64,000 nt of DNA from Pyrenochaeta sp. MPI-SDFR-AT-0127 (lineage: Eukaryota; Ascomycota; Dothideomycetes; Pleosporales; Cucurbitariaceae), in NCBI GenBank assembly GCA_020747015.1, contig JAGTJM010000035.1, positions 124,001-188,000 on the forward strand. Direction: 5' to 3'. Of the stretch, positions 12,623 to 23,903 are shown in pieces. The notes beneath the pieces are model-generated. The model did no database searches. It was not told where the DNA came from and saw nothing but the letters and a program-made list of their open reading frames with translations. The position numbers were made by a program, and so were the translations under genes. The first letter of the stretch is position 1; each line of letters begins with the position of its first letter.

Positions 12623-15170
12623 GCTGTAGAAAAGATGATGTATGCATGCCAGTATATAGGCCAGCGGAGGGAATATGGGGTGGTATGCTTGTTTCAAATT
12701 GCAGGTCTCTGCTTGGTTAGTGGGCAGCGAGATTGGCACCAGATACATGAAGAGGAATAAACTATCTATCAAGGAGATTGAGATGATCGATCAAGAAGGC
12801 TGTTAAGGAACTTGTGCAGGCCATGAAGCAATATACCAAGCAAGCTCAAGCAGGAGATGGAGCTGAAATAACATCAAGCTATTACGCTGTTAAGCTATTG
12901 AGCAGGCACAAGTCCACTAATAGACTGGCGTCTAAGTCTATGAAACCAGATATGGCAAAGTGTTCTCTCAGCTCTTGTGCCCATTCTAGACTTTACGTCA
13001 AAATTGATGTACATATATGAAATGCTACGAATCCACCCCTTTGAAATCTGATATGATTCCAGACCTAGAACTCTTGCCAAGATTTTTAGGGGTGGAGGTA
13101 GGATATAATCTACATCGTTTGACCTTGGAATTAGCATCGTATCTGGATAACCTGCTGCTGAAATGTCTGACTCCAGCCTTTGTGTGGGCATCCTCCATAT
13201 CCAGCTCGGTGCTTGGTACTGTGTGCTGGTCGGGATGTTCCAACTATCACACGGTACAAACTGGGCATGCTTTGCCCAGCGTGCTTGACCCGTGGCTCTG
13301 GAAGTGTTGCCTCAGTACCGTCTAGTAGTCGAATCATAAACTCTCTGTTGACCTGTTCCATCAGTTAGGCTTGGGCCGTTGTTTGCGGCAAGATGGAAGC
13401 CCGTCTTTCGTTGCTGTTACCTAGGAATATCACGTAGCGTAAAATCACTGATCGCGGCACAGATTGCCTGTCTGGCCGCATGGGAGCTCTTTATGGCCCA
13501 AAACCAACAGTTCCAAGCGCCCTCAACATCTACGGTAGTTGCAGTAACGAGACACGGCCTGTGTCAATAGAAACGCCGTTACTAATCGAGAAACTCCATG
13601 GTGAAAGTGCGATAGTAATTGTACAACCAACCTATGCGGACAACAACTGACTAAGGCAAAGGTTTAGTCTTCGATGACTCCGTCAATTAGCCAGTATTGA
13701 CAGTGCCCAGAACATGTAGAGGGAAAGGGATATCCAAAACCTCGGGCTTGGGCAGCAACAGGATCTGATATAATAACACAAAGCGCTGTTGGAGCTTGGC
13801 AGTTGCTGGAACAGCTATCAAATTGTGATCGTCTTTTGCTGGCAGCAGCGCCTTTGCTGAGTGGACTGGGCGGTACCTGTTGTTAATGTTGCGGTCAGCG
13901 CCTGCGTGACTTGATAGCGTAGCTCCTCTGCACACTTTACTTATTATGCATTCATCGATGGCTTTCGCCATCGTTTTGACCATGCTGTGTCATGTGGTAG
14001 CGGTTTGTTGTATCGCGATGATGCGGCCCATGACAGCAACCACGGCATCATAAATATTGTCAGGGCCTCTACCGAGACTGAAGAGGACAGGGATTTTTAC
14101 TCCAACGAATCGTCGAATGACAGCATTCTAGTTTTCATTCGATTTGGACCTCGTATAGGTAGTATTGGAAGTGCTTAAAGCGATGCTGCTTAGATTTTAA
14201 AAGACAAGGAGTGTTTGCTTAGCTGATGATGTAACTTTGTGCCTTGCTACTACAGGCCAAACCTTCACACTTTATTTTCCACTAGAGATTAACGATAGCA
14301 AGCCGAACCGTGTTTGGCCACGAACACAAATTGTCTATATACAGCTTCAGTCGCAATTTATAATTACTGTTTCGTATACACGCCTCCACTGCATCACAGC
14401 TTTAGATGTTGATTGGCTCTAAAAAATTCTTAGCCGCTCAGGCTCTGGAAATCTCTGATAAACAACAAACAGATCGTCTACACACGAACACGCCCGGACC
14501 TGAAACGTCCTCTTTCTCGAGAGCTAAGCGCGCTAATGTATAAGTTTGCTGACACACAGCTAATTAAGGCTTGGGGATAGGTCAACCAATATGGCATCGC
14601 GCGTCCACATGACTTTAGGGAAACGATATCGTTAGATGACACGACAGTGGGGCGAGGGCGAGAGCAAGAGCAAGAGCAAGACCAGAGTTGAGGGAAAGAT
14701 ATGGCATCCAACCCAGGTATGAATAACGACTAGGTAATACCTCTACTTGCCCTTGCGTGCCGTTCGCGAACCAACACACTATTATTTTCGATATCTCCGA
14801 CAATAGTCGCATTCATCACGATCGACCAAGCGAGAATAAAATTGGATCTCGGACTCTCTTCTTAGATTGAAACTTGGAATTCAGCATTGATTCTGGGTTA
14901 TCTGACAGGACGATGAATTGCTCAGTCGATCTACGGATGGCAGTACTATTGTACATGTTGCGTTCTGCTTTAGCCAGCCTTCATGGATGAGCCATGAAAC
15001 TGTTTCCGGGCGACACCGAGAGCACGAAAGCTCTACACGGGGAGGTAGCAGATCCGACTTTGTCAGCCCGTACGGCCTTTAAACCGCACCGACAAGCAGA
15101 ACTTATCTGCTATGCCGATTCACCACATCCGAGCACCGACAAGTAGACCATGTCTACTTTGCCAGTTTCC
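12623..15170. other. gene-poor DNA at the left part of the island
   Basis: About 2.5 kb without a supportable gene. Open frames are short, overlap on both strands and lack family signatures. A short GAGCAA-type microsatellite lies near 14658-14683. I see no intact transposase, reverse transcriptase or RNA gene. The left end holds the transporter 3' UTR. Confidence 0.5.
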
Positions 15171-17195
15171 TCATCTGCGGCCCTTTTTACTGTGGCATAT
15201 TTGACATACCATACCACCTTGTTTAGAAGAGATATGAGGTCTTTTGCCAGCACGCTCAGCGGTAGCGCAATGTTTACAGCGAACCGGCCGACCAGCTTCA
15301 CGATCTGCTTTCGCTTGATCTCTAGCCGCCTTTTGCCTGGCTACACCGATGTCGCGTTCCTTACCGAACATGCGGAGGTATGTATCACAGGCCGAGCAAC
15401 GGATTTTACCATTAGAGGCAATGTGTCTCGTTCCTCCGCCGTTGGCACTATTTACGGCGCCGTCCGGACCCTCCACATCTCCGCAATTTGAGCAGACGAC
15501 TGGTTGGCCGGTTTGGCGCAGTTGGCTCTTAGTGATCTCTGTGGAATACTTCGAGACGAGCTTCGCCAGCGTGACACTGTCCGGCAAGACCCCGTGACGT
15601 TCGCGGTAGCTTTCGCATCGCCTACAAAGATACCCCCCAAGAGGGTTCCATGCATTAGCAAGTGCGCGAGGATGTTTTGGACCATCTGGCATCATATGAG
15701 GCGGATAGGTCATCATCATACACGCCGCGTTGCAACACTGCGATGGAGTCCTGGGGCCACGCGAAGTGAACCCCTGACGTAACGGCCACGCTGCGTTCAA
15801 TCCTCTCCACGGAGTAGCCGGGATATCGAGTTGAGCTCGAATATCCTTGACTAACTTGTAGGAGGACTGTGTGGCATATTTGGCATAATAGCCCGGGCAG
15901 TTGTAGGATCCCAAAAGCACCATGAAAATGCCCTCTAGAAGTATAAGATATCCTTTGTGGATAGGTCTCTTAAACTGAGCAAGCATGCGAAAATTACAGA
16001 CAACATCATCGCGACACGTGGTACGATAATGCAGGCTTCTTGCATGGCGCTTAGGCAACGAGTCCACAGTATATCGGCTTGAAACTGCAAGATGTTCTAT
16101 GATGCGTCTCTTCAACTCTGTGGTTGACCCAACATAGCTCTCACAGCCAATTTTTGAAGCGCGTTTCAAATGACTAGTCGGGAAGTTCCCATACAGCCCT
16201 TGATTCGCATTGCTATCTTCCACTTCTGGGAGAGAAAGGAAGTCTTCAAGGAGCCACTTCTTCTTGAGAAACAGCTCTTGAACTCGAAGAGGGATTGCAT
16301 GTATGTATATACCCAGCAAGAAGTGCATACTAACTACTCGCAGGACTCTCCATGTACTAATAGTGACAGGGCGATCTGCTTCGGCTAGAGCCGTGTAGTC
16401 TGAGTATGTAATACCCTTAGCCCATTCACACAAGGCATCCAAGATAATGCGCAGCTTTCGCGCAAAATCCGGGTTGACCTCGGCGTCCGTGACTTCGGGC
16501 TTCAAAGAGACACCATAAATATCTGGTTCGTTTATGGTGTCGTCTTCGATATTAGGATCGGGACCGGGGAAAAATTCATCTTCCTCGTCCACCTCCTCGT
16601 CTGCGTTGATTTCTGCAGCGTGTTGCGCAGAAATATTCACAGTGAATTCTTCATCGTCCTCACCCAATGGCGTTTCACCTTCAGGGATGTCAGATGCGCC
16701 TATTGCGTTGATATCTGCAGCGTGTTGCGCAGAAATATTCGCAATGGATTCTTCATCGTCCTCACCCGATGGCTTTTCGCCTCCAGGGATGTCAGATGCG
16801 CCTATTGCGTTGATTTCTGCAACGTGTTGCGCAGAAATATTCACAATGGATTCTTCATCGTCCTCACCCGATGGCTTTTCGCCTCCAGGGATGTCAGATG
16901 CGGCAACTGCCCCGTGAAGGGGTTGCCTATTTGTAGCAAATGCCACAGCGTTTGGAACAGAGGCCGTAGCATGTTCCCTTCCACGAGCAGACGTTGCTGG
17001 ACTCGTGGACGACGGGAAGGCAACTTCATCGAAGTCATCGTCAGAGTCAAGGACCACTAGGCGACGCCTCTTAGAAGGCCGTTCTGTGACTGGGCTTGAT
17101 ACCTCATCACCAAAGATATCCTCACCATCCTCGGGCACCTCCACATACGATGAAATCGTCGTTCGTGTACGCGTGCTGCGGCGGAAGGAGTTCAT
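15171..17195 (-). CDS. GIY-YIG-like protein with tandem acidic repeats and three CxxC zinc modules
   Basis: A single-exon frame of 674 aa with an ATG at 17195. In order: a basic Ser/Thr/Arg N terminus with a PSKRRRL nuclear-localisation-like patch (about residue 40); three 34-residue acidic repeats, each containing GEDDEE and NISAQH (residues about 96-197); an acidic linker; a region of about 120 residues without a recognised fold; and a segment resembling a GIY-YIG nuclease, with YVGSTTELKRRIIEHL near residues 350-365 (YxG motif plus arginine) and a candidate catalytic Glu in LLEGIFMVLLGSY near 421. The C terminus carries three two-part cysteine modules that resemble GATA-type fingers with non-standard spacing: CNAAC...CRRC (about 487-529), CSNC...CSAC (about 570-602) and CKHC...CQIC (about 643-667). 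Function is not known to me. DNA or chromatin binding with possible nuclease activity is inference. A small unspliced intron near 16300 cannot be excluded. Confidence 0.75.
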   Translation of the reverse strand: MNSFRRSTRTRTTISSYVEVPEDGEDIFGDEVSSPVTERPSKRRRLVVLDSDDDFDEVAFPSSTSPATSARGREHATASVPNAVAFATNRQPLHGAVAASDIPGGEKPSGEDDEESIVNISAQHVAEINAIGASDIPGGEKPSGEDDEESIANISAQHAADINAIGASDIPEGETPLGEDDEEFTVNISAQHAAEINADEEVDEEDEFFPGPDPNIEDDTINEPDIYGVSLKPEVTDAEVNPDFARKLRIILDALCEWAKGITYSDYTALAEADRPVTISTWRVLRVVSMHFLLGIYIHAIPLRVQELFLKKKWLLEDFLSLPEVEDSNANQGLYGNFPTSHLKRASKIGCESYVGSTTELKRRIIEHLAVSSRYTVDSLPKRHARSLHYRTTCRDDVVCNFRMLAQFKRPIHKGYLILLEGIFMVLLGSYNCPGYYAKYATQSSYKLVKDIRAQLDIPATPWRGLNAAWPLRQGFTSRGPRTPSQCCNAACMMMTYPPHMMPDGPKHPRALANAWNPLGGYLCRRCESYRERHGVLPDSVTLAKLVSKYSTEITKSQLRQTGQPVVCSNCGDVEGPDGAVNSANGGGTRHIASNGKIRCSACDTYLRMFGKERDIGVARQKAARDQAKADREAGRPVRCKHCATAERAGKRPHISSKQGGMVCQICHSKKGRR
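16605..16910 (-). repeat. three 102-bp in-frame tandem repeats inside the GIY-YIG-like gene
   Basis: Three units start at 16605, 16707 and 16809 on the + strand, with an exact 102-bp period (34 codons). Each encodes an acidic repeat with ASDIP, GEDDEE and NISAQH landmarks. The units differ by scattered substitutions, some non-synonymous, and have no length changes. The frame is kept throughout, which suggests selection on the protein or recent expansion. Confidence 0.9.
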
Positions 17196-18632
17196 GGTTA
17201 TAGCTTCGAGCTTGGCTCTATGTTTTCACAGAGAATTGCAGCTACAAAGGGTCAGTTAACATGTCCAGTTTTTCATTTGCATACTCACGAAACTATGCAG
17301 TTTTGATTGAAGGAGAGAAGCAGAATTCTTCAGGTGGGACATCATTTGACTGATTCCGGCTTCGGTCCTCTTCCGGGGGAAGGCACGATCTGGAAAGAGA
17401 AGGCACACCGCGTGGTCACGAAGAACACCAAAACTCACCCCCTTCGCAGCGTCATTTCTCACTTCAGAGGCTATAATAAATGGTAAAAGTAGGTTTTCTA
17501 CGTGTCAATGTCAAATCTGCACCATTTGGGGATGTTGCATCCCTAAATCGCGTTGCAAGAAAACACGGTCTCGCGTGGTCATATGATCGCTCCGACCAAT
17601 ACAATTCTACCTGCAGTCAGTTATAGAGAGCCTTAATGAACATCTCAGTTAAGACGTATATATGTATTCCCAAGTAGTGTCAAGGCGACTTGCACCAGTC
17701 AGTCATGTCAGATGACCGACCATCATCACCAAAGGTAGCTCTCATGCCAGGAACACGCTATGAAAACATAAATCTCCCTTTATGGCTCCTTTGTGGTATA
17801 TATATGTCATCGGCTTTGCCTTGCATAACCAAGGCATATCATTGTGGCACCTGCAGTTGGACGTGAATGTGCTTTGCGAAGCCATTGCCTCTGCGGCATC
17901 AGGACGAGATATCGGTAACTTCACAATCCATTGACACCAGCACGTAGATGCAATGTGCGTTAGCTTCACTGGTCTTTCATGAGCCATTATATGCGATTCT
18001 AGATCTCAGGTACGCTGATGCTGTTGCTACGTACGATCATCTGCCCACGAGGGTGACTAGCCATACGATGGGAGAGGATCGGAGAGACTGTTCTAGCTAA
18101 AAGTGAAGGTAACAACACTTTTGTATGGAACAGATAATATGTAGTCCTCTTCTGATGGATGCCGACATTGAATAGTAATGTTACGTCCGCCCCCTAAATC
18201 GTAACATACCAAAGTCTATCGTCACTTTGAGCAGTCATGCAGTATATGTTTGTGCGACATTAGAGAAGCTCATCATTATCTACTGTAATACAGCTAAAAA
18301 CATCCTCTACAGCAGACGAAGACAAAGGTTGTTTGCTCACTGGCACCATAGTGAGCAAGTCTTACTCTAAACAGGCTAGGAAGATTATTCCTCATACTCT
18401 ATAGTTGGTTGTGTTCTTCAATCATCGAGATCGAATGTTCGTTTGGGGCCAATTTGATTCTAAGCCATTCTTCGAATGTCGAGTGGGTCTTACCTTTGAG
18501 GAAGGACCAACCTTCACAGTGAAGATGACGTGATTCTGCCTTGCTTGGCGCGTCGCCCTCAGATATTAGTCCTGGCGTTCCCTCCTTTCCTTTCCTTTCC
18601 TTTCCTCTCCACTATTGAAGTTCGTTATCACA
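17196..18632. other. divergent intergenic region in the island
   Basis: No gene supported. It lies upstream of both the GIY-YIG-like gene (-) and the zinc-knuckle gene (+), so it must include both promoters. A short TTTCC tandem run is present at about 18585-18607, just before the proposed ATG of the zinc-knuckle gene. Confidence 0.45.
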
Positions 18633-19933
18633 ATGGTAATAGTGTTTTCAGACATTCGAGGTTCTTTGTTCTCTATGTGATACTCACTAACGTATGTGTT
18701 CAGGATGCTAGCCGACTTCCCAGCGAGCCCGTAGGGCAAAACAAAAAAAAATCTATCAGGGAGAGGAAATTGCTGCGAAAAGCAGTCAAAATTCCTCTGC
18801 CTCAGTCGGACGATGCTGATCTCATCCTCCACAACTGTGAGCAGGACGTCGCGCCTCCGGGTGCAATGCCTGTCTCAAAATGCGCAAACCCATCTGGTCC
18901 ACAAGAGACTCAGATAGTGTATGGCGAGTCCAGATTCTCTGCAGTCCACCCGACGCAGGAGTCTGAAGACAGAAGCGAAGAGGCTGCGGGTTATATCTCC
19001 AATGCCATCGAGCTTGCATCGGAAATGGAGGTGGAGGAGGTGCCATCGCGTACCTTTTACCACCCGTTTCAAGATGAATCACTATCCCTGCTTGAGAGGG
19101 TAAGCGCCTTCAACCGCTTCGAGTGGGAGTTAAAAGCCCCCTTGTTGCAGTGGCGCAAGACCGAGGGCGAAAAGCCCACCTGTATGGAATGCGGTGAGAA
19201 GCACCCGCTTCCATGCAGGTCTCAAGCAGAACGCGGACGTCTTGCGTACGCGTTCAAGGAAGGAAAGAAGCTTCGCGCAGAATTATTTTCTGTGAATATG
19301 GGTCCCCCAACTCTTCCTCATAGGGAGATGTTGGAAACCCTTGGCCCCAATGGGTCTAAGGAAATTCATATGGGGGGAAGCTTCAATGGCTTTACCACCA
19401 TGAGTTCCAAGCCTGTTTTCTGCAGGATTTGTGCGAGGAGACATCCTGGCGGCGCGAAGGAGTGCAAAACACCCTTCTGTACCAAAGGATGTAACCTCAA
19501 CCATCCGCCTCCTGAGCCTTGCGCAGCTGCTATAAAGCGCTTCAAAAGCCGCATGCCAGCCGAGGCCAAGGACGGCGAGGAAAAGGAGAAGGAGCGGGCG
19601 TGGAAGAAGGAGGAGGAGACTCCAATGCCAGTGCCGACCCCAGCAGAGACTGGTTTCGGTTCTGAGTTTGGAAAATTCGGTACCTTCTTCCATTCCATGG
19701 AGAAAGCCGCTGGTGAGCTCTTTGCGGGCATGACCCCCAAGAGGCCCGCGCCTGAGCCGGCTGAAAAGCCTGGCTCGGAACACAAGAAGAGGAGGAAGAG
19801 GAGAAAGAAGAGGACGGGAGGTGGAAACTCCTGTCAAAACACAGAACCGGCACCGCAGGGCCCTAAGGGACCGAGTGGTGATGGTGGACAAGGCGCCCAG
19901 AGCGCATTTGGGAGTGTCTACAGCATCCGCTAG
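18633..19933 (+). CDS. orphan zinc-knuckle protein with basic C terminus
   Basis: Proposed model: exon 1 is only the ATG (18633-18635), then a 68-bp GT-AG intron (18636-18703, with CTAAC before the acceptor), then exon 2 at 18704-19933, giving about 410 aa. The long frame itself has no usable upstream ATG: an ATG at 18525 is followed by a stop, and the frame opens with GTG at 18530. Visible features are a Lys/Arg-rich start, a first Cys/His cluster (CMECGEKHPLPC from residue 161), a second (CRICARRHPGG followed by CTKGCNLNHPPPEPC from residue 241), a Lys/Glu-rich helix-like stretch, and a KKRRKRRKKR nuclear-localisation-like patch near residue 365. I do not recognise the family. Nucleic-acid or protein binding through the zinc clusters is inference. 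It could descend from a retroelement gag-like gene, but the clusters do not match the retroviral CCHC spacing. Confidence 0.6.
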
Positions 19934-21284
19934 TAGATGCTTCATTCGAACAGAGGAGACAACCTCGTTAAAAAACAAGCCCGGGAATGCTCATCCTCCA
20001 CGTCGGTCCGGGTGGGAACTTCGTCGACTTAGTGTCTTCGATGCAAAACTGAGCACCAGACTTTCGAGTATACCCTCTTCATCAAGTGTTCTGCAGAAGC
20101 TAATTTCTCTAAATTCCAGGTGGCATTAAAGCGTCAGACTCAACCCTACTCCTACCTGTCTGCCGATCCTCAACCTTGGCTCACCTCCCAGCTTTCTCAC
20201 AACACACATTGATGATGGAACGCGCCAGAATTGATCGGTCAACCCAGCGGGCATCCAAGAACATATCTCTGAGACATTGCGAAAAACCTCAACGTGGTTT
20301 AATGCAGCGTTTCTTACACATTCTATCAGGGTAAATTGTGATATGATGTAGATGACACGCTGAGAATTGCGTCGAAGGGATGAAAGTGACACCGGATGAG
20401 CCGTGGCACAAAGGATTGCGCGTTGTGAGACGAGGAAGCTATGCGGTGTCTAGATTCATGAAACAATATTGCACCCATCTCTTCATAGTGCTTAATTAAT
20501 TCTTGTATCTTCTCCGAATCAGGCAAAGTACCTTATCAGTTATATTCGAATCCATCAATCCAAGCCAACAACACACTTCAATGTTTCGAATCAAGTGTGA
20601 ACCAGAAAGAAAAGCGAAACAGTTTTTAAGACTTTTCTACTACGAGTTTGTCTACTTACCATAAATATGGTTGCAGGTATTTCTGCTATACCCATATCTA
20701 TAGCTCTTCACTAGATACGTTTATGTATCCACGGTATGCCTCATTATAATTCACAGATGCCATATCGAGGTCAATTATGCTTTTGAGGATTGAGACTTTC
20801 TATGTATACATTTGCACAAACCAGCTGCTGAAACTTAGATACAATACACGTGTATTGCCTCCAAAACTGCATGCTAGCTCAGCCAAGAGTAGCTTGTAAT
20901 CAAGTGTTTTATCTCTTACAGACACAAGGTCGTTATATCCATGAAGATCTCTGCATTCCACGGTCCAATTTTGGTGCCACATCTATTCGTTGAGCGTAGT
21001 TGTTGAATACAAGTATAGCTAGCCAGAGCGCCCTATCGTTCGGTGGGCAGCCGCAGGGCACAGACTGCATTCAATATTAACGGTGAGTGTATTTGATTTC
21101 ATAGGCTCTTAGGGCGCATTGAGCCTCATGGTTGCAAAGAAATGCGTTAGAAGAATCACTGATAAGGGTGTTGTCCCGGTCGAACGTACCATGTGAGAGC
21201 TACAAAGTTAAATGAACATATCGTCTGCCCTGACAGCCGACTCAGGCCCATTCATGGATGTTTTATTTGACACAAGCACCTATT
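19934..21284. other. gene-poor, apparently decayed DNA
   Basis: No supportable gene on either strand. Stops are frequent in all frames, and stretches around 20500-21000 are visibly A/T rich. This is compatible with old repeat sequence degraded by mutation, but no element can be named. Confidence 0.45.
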
Positions 21285-21449
21285 GTTATCGAACAGCCCC
21301 TCTTGCCATCCTACGGCTGTGGAAGGACGGCTAGGGAAAGAGGAGACCCAGCCTCCTCTATATAAGGCGGATCCATAGTTAGCTAAGCTCGCTCGGTACC
21401 TGATACATGATCTTTGGCATCGCCACTTTGCTCGTGGTGCTCACCAACA
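21285..21449 (+). repeat. LTR-like fragment, copy A
   Basis: About 165 bp, clearly related to the sequence at 23723-23889. Shared landmarks in the same order are GTTAT, a CTCTTGCC/CTCCTGCC block, CTGTGGA, CAGCCTCCT, a TATA-box-like TATATAAG (21359), an ATCTTTGGCAT block, CACTTTGCTC and a terminal CCAACA. It is diverged by substitutions and small indels. The pattern fits the promoter-bearing end of a retrotransposon LTR. No intact coding region is attached. Confidence 0.55.
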
Positions 21450-23722
21450 TTTTTTAGCAGGTTTCCAAGCAGCAGCATCTTAACATCCTACTTGTTCGCG
21501 GATGGCCTATGCATACTGAGTGACACACTCACCGAAACATCAATTACCCAAATGGAGAATGGTAGACATACAGACTCTAATGTCTTAGATTTTGATGTGA
21601 TAGAAAGCTCATATTGACATCGAGGTCTGCGCGGGCCCTCTGGGATTCGTAGTCTATCCAAAACCACCCACGGGCCCATAAGTCAATGCGCTGCGCGAGG
21701 CAGTTACCACGTTTGTCATGCCGACGCTCCTCTACAGAACAGACACGTGGTGTATGTGACTTAATGAAGACCTGCAACAGGGAAGTCAGCACCGGGCTCT
21801 TTGACACTACAGTAAACAGAAGGCAATCACATCACTAGCGCCTGCAGGGTTCTCTTGTTCTGCTGCACGACCCCAGGCACCATTCTCCTTCGAGAAGCTA
21901 GTCTCCCCTCCACAACAACTGCACTCGAAAAACCCTACATTCCACTTTGTGACACATAGTCAAACTGTTGATAATGGACCTCCTCTGGTAGCAAGGTCTC
22001 AGGCGCTGTCTACAGGATCACGCAGAAGAGCGGACGGCGATCAACACCAAAGAACCAATGTCCAGCAAATCAGTATCATTCTCAGCGAGAGAACCGCCTT
22101 CCAAACCCGACACGGCGAGCTAACCAGGAACTATAATGATATCAAGCAGCTCAGGATCATTAGTAGCAAGAGAGCTGCCTTCCAACGCTTACGCAATGAT
22201 GTAACCACGGTATGAAACGAAGTCCTTGGTCAGGCGTATGCCTATAGCATTGTACGAGAAGAAAATGCAAATAGCGCAACTTTCAAACAATCGCTCAGCG
22301 AGAAGCAACAGCTGAACGCAAGTGCTCGCTCAAAATCATCCATGCGGCGCTTATATGATCAAAAAAGGTTATCACGGGTCCATGATAAGGCCCATAGACT
22401 AGGTGGGAGAGCAGTGCCGCAGCGCCCTTTGCCTAAACAAGCGCCCCGCAGACTGATAGCGTGGAGACTGGTGAGCTGAGTACGTTAACAGTGCAAATTC
22501 AGGCATGACGAACCTACATATCGATCTGGAAACCTCTTAGACACAGCGATTGAAGCAACAATTTGGAGCACCTCGGAAACGCTGAGTAGAGGAGCATTTG
22601 GCATCTAGGCTTGATAGAAGCACGACCCTAGACGATGAGGCATCAAGCAACAAGGCTTGATGTGACGAAGATGGCCCATTGGTGGTCCAGTACGCACGAC
22701 TATGTACGTCCAATAAGCGTATTGCTTTTTTAGACCCTGCCAAACTAAAGGTGGATAACAGTGGAGAAAGAAAGCGGGCCAGACTTGATAGACGAGTCCA
22801 CGGGCCAACATCCGGCCTAGACGAATTCGTCACTATGTCTTCAATTACGATTAACATATTGGAGAGAACAATAGGTTGCAAAGACACCGTCGCTACTAGG
22901 GAGGGGCATGCTCCTCTTGCCTTTACATATACCCGAAACATGACATGCTTTAATTGGCATGAGAGGATGACGACGACACAAACACATGTCTACTGCTGGG
23001 CACAAATCCCACCTATCGACCCCATGGTCATTTCGGGACAGATCAGAATAAAACCTTCAGGGGGGACTGGCAGGCAATGTACCGCTACGCTACCTACATG
23101 TACGGCAAGCATATAGACGACAGGAGTGGCTCGCTACACTTGCAACATCATGTCTTTGACGCGAAAGCAGTGGGACCTATATACCTATGCCAGCGCGTAT
23201 AGATATGCATCAGCAGTAATCAGTAATATGGTACATGCGGAGCTCAGCAGCGTGATACTATATAAACATCTACAGGTCCATAGCCTCATACGCACGCAAA
23301 GAGAAAATGGTGCTCTTCAGTCTCACATACATCTAGGCAAGGGGAAGCAGAATCGACAACAATCGAAACAATTACTGACTTTCTCCTGTGATTGATCGCT
23401 TTGAGAAAACATCTGAGAATCATTCAAACAAATAAGAGCTAGACTGTTGAGAAGTTTGAGGGGAAGGGAATAGGTTCGCGGTCGGATCGGCTGCATTGCT
23501 TACGCCAATAGGAGCTCAGCGGTGAGTCTCTGAAGTTCGATATCACCCCGTGTGCTCATTCCGCCTGCTTGTCAAGAGCGATTACACTGAAGATCAAAAG
23601 AAGGCCGCTGTACAGCACCACACCCCCGGTCGTCAGAACTCGTGCAACCCAGCAAGCTGCACCAGATTGGTATTCTGCAAGTAGTTTTGTGCATCGAACC
23701 GTCATCCACGTTTGCGTTTTGT
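21450..23722. other. decayed DNA between the two LTR-like copies
   Basis: No intact gene. A non-ATG frame at 21949-22215 encodes 88 residues with two similar helix-like segments, and it reads like a remnant of a mobile-element protein. No reverse transcriptase, integrase or DDE triad could be recognised. If copies A and B were a pair of LTRs, this would be the shrunken internal region, but they could equally be independent solo fragments. Confidence 0.4.
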
Positions 23723-23903
23723 GTTATGGAACTGCCCTCCTGCCCTCCTACAGCTGTGGATGGGGGAGGCTGATAGCTAGAAAAGGAGACTCAGCCTCCT
23801 CCCTCTATAAAGGCTGATCAATAGCTACTGAGCTCGAGAGCGAATAAATAATCTTTGGCATTGTCACTTTGCTCCCGTGCACTCCAACAATTGGTAGCTG
23901 AGC
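23723..23903 (+). repeat. LTR-like fragment, copy B, with primer-binding-site-like sequence
   Basis: This is the homologue of 21285-21449, with a TATAAA at 23806 inside CCCTCTATAAAGGC and ending in CCAACA at 23889. Two bases later comes TGGTAGCTGAGC (23892-23903). It resembles the TGG-initial primer-binding sites complementary to initiator-tRNA 3' ends used by Copia-type elements. That arrangement (LTR end CA, one to two bases, TGG...) argues this is a 5' LTR followed by the start of an internal region. An ATG with a short frame lies at 24242, but the downstream coding sequence is gone. Confidence 0.55.

Noticed and set aside
19283..19978. 231-codon frame on - opposite the zinc-knuckle gene
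   Set aside because: It is an antisense shadow of the Lys/Glu/Pro-rich coding sequence, without conserved features. The + strand frame has ordered Cys/His clusters.
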